This document shows positions 59,845-64,000 of a stretch of 64,000 nucleotides of DNA, in pieces. The stretch is from CAZUDO01 sp964618895 (GTDB lineage: Bacteria; Desulfobacterota; Binatia; DP-6), in contig CAZUDO010000057.1 of assembly GCA_964618895.1 (NCBI GenBank), positions 243,581 through 307,580 on the forward strand, read 5' to 3'. The notes under the pieces were generated by a model that saw only the letters and a list, made by a program, of their open reading frames with translations, had not been told where the DNA came from and made no database searches. Numbering within the stretch: the first letter of the stretch is position 1; each line of letters starts with the position of its first letter. Both the position numbers and the translations under genes were made by a program.

Positions 59845-60025
59845 GCCGCCGCGCTGGATATCCGCGGTGACGCCGCGATCCGCCATGGCCTGGTTCGGTC
59901 GGCGTGGGACGTGCTGGCACTCGGGGCAGTCACGCTGGTCGCATACGGACTCGTCGGCAACGCGAATCGCCTGATCGACTTCGGCCGGCTGATGGGGCTC
60001 TACATCTTCGTAACCACGCTTCGCA
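59845..60025 (+). pseudogene. Possible small-membrane-protein remnant (YnfA-like)
   Basis: The frame reads RHGLVRSAWDVLALGAVTLVAYGLVGNANRLIDFGRLMGLYIFVTTL, close in pattern to the end of YnfA/UPF0060-like small membrane proteins (YG...DFGRxxxxY). It has no proper start, and beyond about 60025 the sequence changes to an NtrC-type fragment in another frame. Assigned by pattern only. Confidence 0.35.
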
Positions 60026-60322
60026 CGCGAGATGGGAAACCCCATCCGGGGCGTGTCGCAGAGCACGATGGAGCGGCTCGTGGCCTACGACTGGCCCGGC
60101 AACGTCCGCGAGCTGGAGAACGTCGTCGAGCGGGCCGCGGTACTGCCCACGGGCCCGATGCTCGAGATGGGCGCAGACTTCCTGCTCGCCGGCGCGGCGG
60201 CGGAGGGGCCGGCCCCCTGCGATCCCGTCGTGGTGCCGGGCGCCGCCCACGTCCTCGGGATGCATCCGATCACGCTCTGCAGCCGGATGAAGAAGCTCGG
60301 GCGGCAGCGCCAATCGGACGGC
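60026..60322 (+). pseudogene. C-terminal remnant of a sigma-54 activator
   Basis: From about 60026 the frame gives MGNPIRGVSQSTMERLVAYDWPGNVRELENVVERAAVL, the conserved end of an AAA+ sigma-54 domain. It is followed by HVLGMHPITLCSRMKKLGRQ, the second helix of a Fis-type HTH. The AAA+ core with Walker motifs is absent, so it is a truncated gene. It is fused directly to a different fragment at its 5' side. Confidence 0.7.
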
Positions 60323-60374
60323 GGGGCGTGGGCGCCCGCGCTCGCCGACGCTCCGGGGCCTCGCCGCCTCGTGC

Positions 60375-60824
60375 TCAGCTTCCAGCGGGGGCGAACGCCG
60401 CCGCGGCGCGCTTCTTCATGTCGCGTGGCGAGACGTCCTCGCGGTGCGTCGCGATCGCCCAGCTGTTGCCCTGGGCATCCTGCACGCGGCCGAAGCGATC
60501 GCCCCAGAACATGTCCTGCGGGGCCATGAGGACGGTCGCGCCGGCCTTCACCGCCCGGGCGAAGGTCTTGTCGACGTCGGGCACGTAGAGGAACAAGCCG
60601 GCCGGCTGGGCCGGGCTCTGGACGGCGTCGCTCAGCATGACGATCGAGTCGCCGATCAGGACCTCGGCATGCATGATCTTCCCACCCGGGCCGGCCATCC
60701 TCATCAGGGCCTTGGCCCCGAACGCCTTCTTACAGAACTCGATCGTCTGCGCGGCGTCGGCCTGGTTCAGCATCGGGCTGACAGTGTGGTAGCCCTTGGG
60801 GATCGGTCGGACCTTCTTCGGCAT
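60375..60824 (-). CDS. VOC-family (glyoxalase/PhnB-like) protein
   Basis: The 149-residue protein starts MPKKVRPIPKGYHTVSPMLNQADAAQTIEFCKKAFGAK, then MRMAGPGGKIMHAEVLIGDSIVMLSDAV, FLYVPDVDKTFARAVKAGATVLMAPQDMFWGDRFGRVQDAQGNSWAIATH, a PhnB-like glyoxalase fold. AAGGAGG precedes ATG 60824. No metal-ligand set is fully clear. The same frame runs upstream into a protease remnant. Role unknown, often resistance- or metabolism-associated. Confidence 0.88.
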   Translation of the reverse strand: MPKKVRPIPKGYHTVSPMLNQADAAQTIEFCKKAFGAKALMRMAGPGGKIMHAEVLIGDSIVMLSDAVQSPAQPAGLFLYVPDVDKTFARAVKAGATVLMAPQDMFWGDRFGRVQDAQGNSWAIATHREDVSPRDMKKRAAAAFAPAGS

Positions 60825-61193
60825 GGGGCGGCACCTCCTTCGCGGTGAGTCTGGTGAGGTTACTCTCAACCACGGATCGCCGACGCCGACAATCCCCCGC
60901 CGGTCCCGACGCTTGTCGGTCGCGCGGGGAGCCGTGGCGTACAACACGAGCCGCATCGGCCGCAGCTCGCGCTGGAAGGGATCGACCAGGAGCCCGAGAC
61001 TCTCGAGCAAGAGCGCGCCGAGCAGCCAGGCATCACCCGGCTCCCCGAGGATGACGGGGGCCCCGCCGCTCGCGCCGGCGACCTCGAACCGCGCGATCCC
61101 GACCGATCGGGTGACGGATGTCCCATCGGCGAGCAAGAAACGCTCGACCTTCCCGGGCGCGATGCCCAACGAAGATAGACGGACAAAGGCCAT
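60825..61193 (-). pseudogene. 5'-truncated retropepsin-like aspartic protease
   Basis: The frame (ATG 61193, with an upstream in-frame TAG) reads LGIAPGKVERFLLADGTSVTRSVGIARFEV, GEPGDAWLLGALLLESLGLLVDP, RELRPM, the C-terminal half of clan AA aspartic proteases. The N-terminal DTG catalytic motif is missing. There is no stop before the VOC gene, so it reads straight through. It is best seen as a remnant. Confidence 0.55.
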
Positions 61194-61251
61194 TTCTCGC
61201 CTGGCTCGCTTCTACTCCGGCCCCGTCCTTCCGTAATGACGCCCGTCGCGC

Positions 61252-61623
61252 TCAGCGCGGCGAAGGCAGCGAGCGCCGGCGAAACCACCCCGCGAGCGAC
61301 CATCGAGCGCCCGTCGCCGGCAGCACTTCGTGATCGAACCGTTCGGACAGAAACGCGACCAGCGTCCCGCCTGCCGGCGGCACGTCGCGATGCGGTCCAT
61401 CGCCGAGATGGAGCCGCAGCGCGCCGCCGTCCGTCGGGCGCCAGCCGCCGTTGAGGTACATGACGCACGACACGACCCGCGCGTCATCGTCGCGGAAGCG
61501 ATCGCGGTGCCGGGCGTAGGCCGAGCCGGGGGGATAGAGCGCGTAGTGGCCCCCGAACTCGAACAGGCCGAGCGCGAACTCGCGATTGACGGCCAGGCGC
61601 AGTCCCCCGCCAAGCGGCGAGGA
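61252..61623 (-). pseudogene. 5'-truncated 2OG-Fe(II) oxygenase
   Basis: The frame, with no start codon, reads LRLAVNREFALGLFEFGGHYALYPPGSAYARHRDRF, then VVSCVMYLNGGWRPTDGGALRLHL, FLSERFDHEVLPATGARWSLAGWFRRR to a stop at 61252. The iron ligands H-x-D (HRD) and the distal His (FDHEV) with the Arg are present, so the core is conserved. The missing N-terminus ends at a repeat junction (61629-61646). Confidence 0.7.
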
Positions 61624-61628
61624 TCACG

Positions 61629-61646
61629 CCCGAAAACTTGGCACTG
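61629..61646 (+). repeat. Repeated mobile-element end, copy 1
   Basis: CCCGAAAACTTGGCACTG matches 63855-63872 at 16 of 18 bases, in the same orientation. It adjoins the truncation point of the 2OG oxygenase. See copy 2. Confidence 0.55.
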
Positions 61647-61692
61647 TCCAGTAATGCAGGTAGGTTAGCGGAAGATCGAAAGGAACGACCGC

Positions 61693-62565
61693 ATGTCGGA
61701 TCCAACCTCCACCTGTAGGCTGGGCTTCACGGTCACACCGCGGCGGCCCGGCTTCGACTTCGAGGGCCTCGAGCACGAGGTGCCGCGCGCCTGGCACCCG
61801 GCCGGCATCGGGCCCACGGCGTTTCTCGAGGCGCTCTCGGCGATGGCGCCGGTGGTGGAGGGCTTCTTCATCGACGATGCCCGCCGCCTGCTGCCCCGCA
61901 TCGCCGAAGAGGCGCTGCGCGCCGAGGGTGATGCCTTCCTTCGTCAGGAGGCCGCCCACGCCAGTATGCACGCGGCGTTCAACCGGCTGCTCATTCGGTG
62001 GGGCGTGCCAGTCGAGCCCGTTGCGGATTCCGTGCTGCGATGGCTCGCCGTCGTCGACTGGACCTCGAGCGATCTCAGGAGCGCGGTTGCCATGGCGGGC
62101 GAGCACTTTCTCGGCGAGATCGGCAACGCGATCCTCTCGCGGCCGGAGCTGCTCGACGGCGTCGACCCTCGCATCGCCAGGCTGTTTCGGTGGCACGGCT
62201 ACGAGGAGGTGGAGCACAAGGCGGTGCTCTTCGACGTGTTCCACGCGGCACGCGGCCACGGGCTCTACACCTACGCCGTGCGCATCGCCGGGCTGTGGAT
62301 CGCCGTCGTCCTCCTCGCCCTCGCGCTCCCAGCGGTCTCATACCGTATCCTCGCCAGCGCCGGCGCGGCGCAGGACCTCTACGCGTGGCGGGGCCTCATC
62401 GGCTTTGTCTTCGGGCGCGGCGGGATGCTGCGGGGTCGATGGCGCGCCGTCGCCGCCTACCATCGGCGCGACTTTCACCCGTGGCGGTACCTCGACAACC
62501 GGCGTGTCCTGTCGGAGCTCCGCGATACGATCGTCGATCCCGGATGGGAGGTCAGAGTGCGCTGA
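61693..62565 (+). CDS. Predicted metal-dependent hydrolase (ferritin-like, PF10118 type)
   Basis: The 290-residue protein has FLRQEAAHASMHAAFN and a second WHGYEEVEHKAVLFDVF motif. Their Glu/His residues match a diiron or metal-dependent hydrolase family. A C-terminal hydrophobic stretch (GLWIAVVLLALALPAVSYRIL) may anchor it to the membrane. GAAAGGA lies before ATG 61693. Family members are poorly characterised. The TetR remnant overlaps its end by 22 bases, as if a regulator gene had once followed. Confidence 0.85.
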   Translation: MSDPTSTCRLGFTVTPRRPGFDFEGLEHEVPRAWHPAGIGPTAFLEALSAMAPVVEGFFIDDARRLLPRIAEEALRAEGDAFLRQEAAHASMHAAFNRLLIRWGVPVEPVADSVLRWLAVVDWTSSDLRSAVAMAGEHFLGEIGNAILSRPELLDGVDPRIARLFRWHGYEEVEHKAVLFDVFHAARGHGLYTYAVRIAGLWIAVVLLALALPAVSYRILASAGAAQDLYAWRGLIGFVFGRGGMLRGRWRAVAAYHRRDFHPWRYLDNRRVLSELRDTIVDPGWEVRVR

Positions 62566-62680
62566 ACCCCGCGCGGCAGGCCGGCGACTGGTGGGGCGCA
62601 GATCGCGGACTCGCGCCGCGCATCCTCGCTGCGGCCGAGCACCTCTTCGCGCGGCGCCCGCTCGACGTGCGCCGGTGTAC
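62544..62680 (+). pseudogene. N-terminal remnant of a TetR regulator
   Basis: ATG 62544 starts DWWGADRGLAPRILAAAEHLFARRPLDV, a TetR-type first helix. Homology ends near 62680 before the HTH. The frame continues without a stop into the aldo/keto reductase. It probably once encoded a repressor of the neighbouring hydrolase. Confidence 0.55.
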
Positions 62681-62801
62681 GTGTTCCGTATCCGCGTCTG
62701 CAGATCGTACGGGACCTTCCGGTTGTGGCGCGTGGACCCGAACGGCGCTTTCCCGCCAGGCTGCTGTAGCCCTGGCGCAGACTCCCGTGCTACGCGGCCT
62801 C

Positions 62802-63668
62802 ATGGTGGAGCGAGAGCTGGAGCTGACACAATACGTCCGAGTGCATGACGTCCGGGTGCCGACGTTGATCTACGGCACGGCATGGAAGGAAGGCGACACC
62901 GCTCGGCTCGCGGGCATGGCCATCGAGGCCGGGTTTCGCGGGATCGACACGGCCAATCAACGCCGCCACTACTTCGAAGCTGGTGTGGGAGAGGCGGTCG
63001 CCGGCGCCCTTGCGGCCGGGCGTCTCGAGCGGGAGGACGTCTTCCTCCAGACGAAGTTCACCCATGTGGACGGGCAGGACCACCGTCTGCCCTACGATTC
63101 CAGCGCGCCGCTCGCCACCCAGGTCGAACAGTCGTTCGCGAGTTCGTTGGAACATCTCGGGGTCGAGTACCTCGACGCGTACATTCTGCATGGCCCATCG
63201 GTCCGTCACGGCTTGAGCGCCGGCGACTGGGACACTTGGAAGGCGATGGAGCGCTTGCACGGAGCCGGCAAGACCCGGCTCCTGGGCATCTCGAATGTGA
63301 ATGTCGGGCAACTCGAGGAGCTGTATGCCGAGGCGTCCATAAGGCCGGCCATCGTGCAGAACAGGTGTTTCGCCTCGATGGGCTGGGACCGAGCCGTTCG
63401 GCAGTTCTGTAGCGAGCGGGAGATACTCTACCAAGGTTTCTCGCTGCTGACCGCCAACCGAGAAGTGCTCGGGCATCGTCGAGTCAACGAGATCGCCTCG
63501 CGGACCGGCAGGACCGTGCCGCAGGTGATCTTCTGCTTTGCCCTTCAAGTGGGCATGACCGCGCTGACGGGAACGACCTCTGCCTCGCACATGACAGAGG
63601 ACCTGAGCGTCTACGACTTCGAGCTCCAACCGGACGAGATTCGAGCCCTCGACGAGATCGGGGCGTAG
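62802..63668 (+). CDS. Aldo/keto reductase
   Basis: The 288-residue protein has an AKR-like barrel: GFRGIDTANQRRHYFEAGVGEAVAGAL (Asp and Tyr of the tetrad), VFLQTKFTH (Lys), LDAYILHGPS (His), GISNVNVGQLEEL and a C-terminal NADPH segment. NADPH-dependent carbonyl reduction is expected. ATG 62802 is the preferred start. It is unrelated to its neighbours and probably acquired with the accessory zone. Confidence 0.88.
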   Translation: MVERELELTQYVRVHDVRVPTLIYGTAWKEGDTARLAGMAIEAGFRGIDTANQRRHYFEAGVGEAVAGALAAGRLEREDVFLQTKFTHVDGQDHRLPYDSSAPLATQVEQSFASSLEHLGVEYLDAYILHGPSVRHGLSAGDWDTWKAMERLHGAGKTRLLGISNVNVGQLEELYAEASIRPAIVQNRCFASMGWDRAVRQFCSEREILYQGFSLLTANREVLGHRRVNEIASRTGRTVPQVIFCFALQVGMTALTGTTSASHMTEDLSVYDFELQPDEIRALDEIGA

Positions 63669-63854
63669 GCTGGACCTTCGGGGAGCTACGTTCAGGACCT
63701 CACCACGAACCCGCACCCGCCCCTCTGTGCCAACGTGCGTGAGACAGCGACCCCTTCTGAAAATAGGGCTCATCGCGGGTTTGTGTGGGTAACCGGGCGG
63801 GGCCGATCGATCGGAAACAGCTGGTAGCGTAGGCCCAGCGGCTGTTGGCGGGGG

Positions 63855-63872
63855 CCCGGAAACTTGGCACGG
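63855..63872 (+). repeat. Repeated mobile-element end, copy 2
   Basis: CCCGGAAACTTGGCACGG matches 61629-61646 at 16 of 18 bases. An element-like ORF starts eight bases later at 63880. This placement suggests the left end of an insertion sequence continuing past the window. Confidence 0.55.
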
Positions 63873-63879
63873 TGTGCGG

Positions 63880-64000
63880 ATGCCATCCCGCACGCGACCT
63901 CGCCACCTGTCCGATGCCTATCGCTTCCCGGGATGTCGTCCCGAGCCGACCGTGGTCGGCATCTTCGGAGACCCGGGTTCGCGGGTACTGCGCTTGGTCC
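63880..64000 (+). CDS. Partial ORF, probably the first gene of a mobile element
   Basis: The frame from ATG 63880 reads MPSRTRPRHLSDAYRFPGCR, then PEPTVVGIFGDPGSRVLRLV to the window end. I do not recall a firmly named family; short N-terminal sequences of this kind occur near insertion sequences. Only 40 residues are seen. Its closeness to the repeat supports a mobile origin. Confidence 0.45.
   Translation, partial: MPSRTRPRHLSDAYRFPGCRPEPTVVGIFGDPGSRVLRLV

Overview
The window is a high-GC chromosomal segment (about 70% G+C, strongly GC-biased third codon positions) from a Gram-negative bacterium. Mla-type lipid transport genes, an AsmA/YhdP-like protein, DUF1329 proteins and an RND permease point to a diderm cell. 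Two DUF1329 proteins, a YCF48/RND/DUF1329 operon, CoA-thioester enzymes and a UGSC selenoprotein suggest a deltaproteobacteria-like lineage, possibly Candidatus Binatota/Desulfobacterota; that placement is an inference, not shown directly.

Layout. 0-1.8 kb: a short-chain dehydrogenase cut by the left edge and a DUF1329 protein. 1.8-5.5 kb (+) and 7.3-17.3 kb (-): an almost complete Flp/Tad pilus locus, with secretin, two near-identical tandem Flp pilins, TadE- and TadG-like pseudopilins, TadC, TadB, the CpaF ATPase, CpaE, CpaB, a prepilin peptidase, an NtrC-type sigma-54 activator, a lone receiver protein and a GT39-like glycosyltransferase. Sigma-54 type -24/-12 elements precede both the pilin gene and the activator gene, so the locus probably carries its own regulatory circuit. 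A REP-associated tyrosine transposase and a broken second copy lie between the two arms (5.5-6.7 kb).

17.4-27.1 kb (+): an envelope transport operon (small secreted protein, YCF48-like repeat protein, RND permease with an embedded PDZ domain, 42-residue membrane protein, GldA/GldF/GldG-like ABC system, DUF4340 protein, second DUF1329 protein). 27.2-31.2 kb (+): a CoA-thioester catabolic operon (class III CoA-transferase, acyl-CoA dehydrogenase, two hotdog hydratase subunits, SDR). 31.2-35.5 kb (-): an mla operon preceded by two uncharacterised envelope genes. 35.6-39.7 kb (+): GH57, DUF5752 and TreT-like glycosyltransferase in overlapping frames. 39.9-40.5 kb (-): a MazF/ribbon-helix-helix toxin-antitoxin pair.

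40.6-50.3 kb (-): a caspase-like/PDZ/thioredoxin fusion lipoprotein, a DUF4124 protein, cysS, acs, a cysteine-rich protein, a UGSC-family selenoprotein with an in-frame TGA and a convincing SECIS hairpin, and a CusF/WD40 lipoprotein. 50.4-55.4 kb: a hybrid histidine kinase converging on an AsmA-like protein. 55.4-64 kb is an accessory zone rich in truncated genes (PIN, Hsp20-like, NtrC C-terminus, aspartic protease, 2OG-Fe(II) oxygenase, TetR) mixed with intact small genes. It contains a repeated 18-bp sequence that is probably a mobile-element end, and an element-like ORF leaves the window at the right edge.

The strongest discoveries are the selenoprotein, which any standard translation splits in two, the sigma-54 control of the Tad locus, and the caspase-like/PDZ/thioredoxin architecture.
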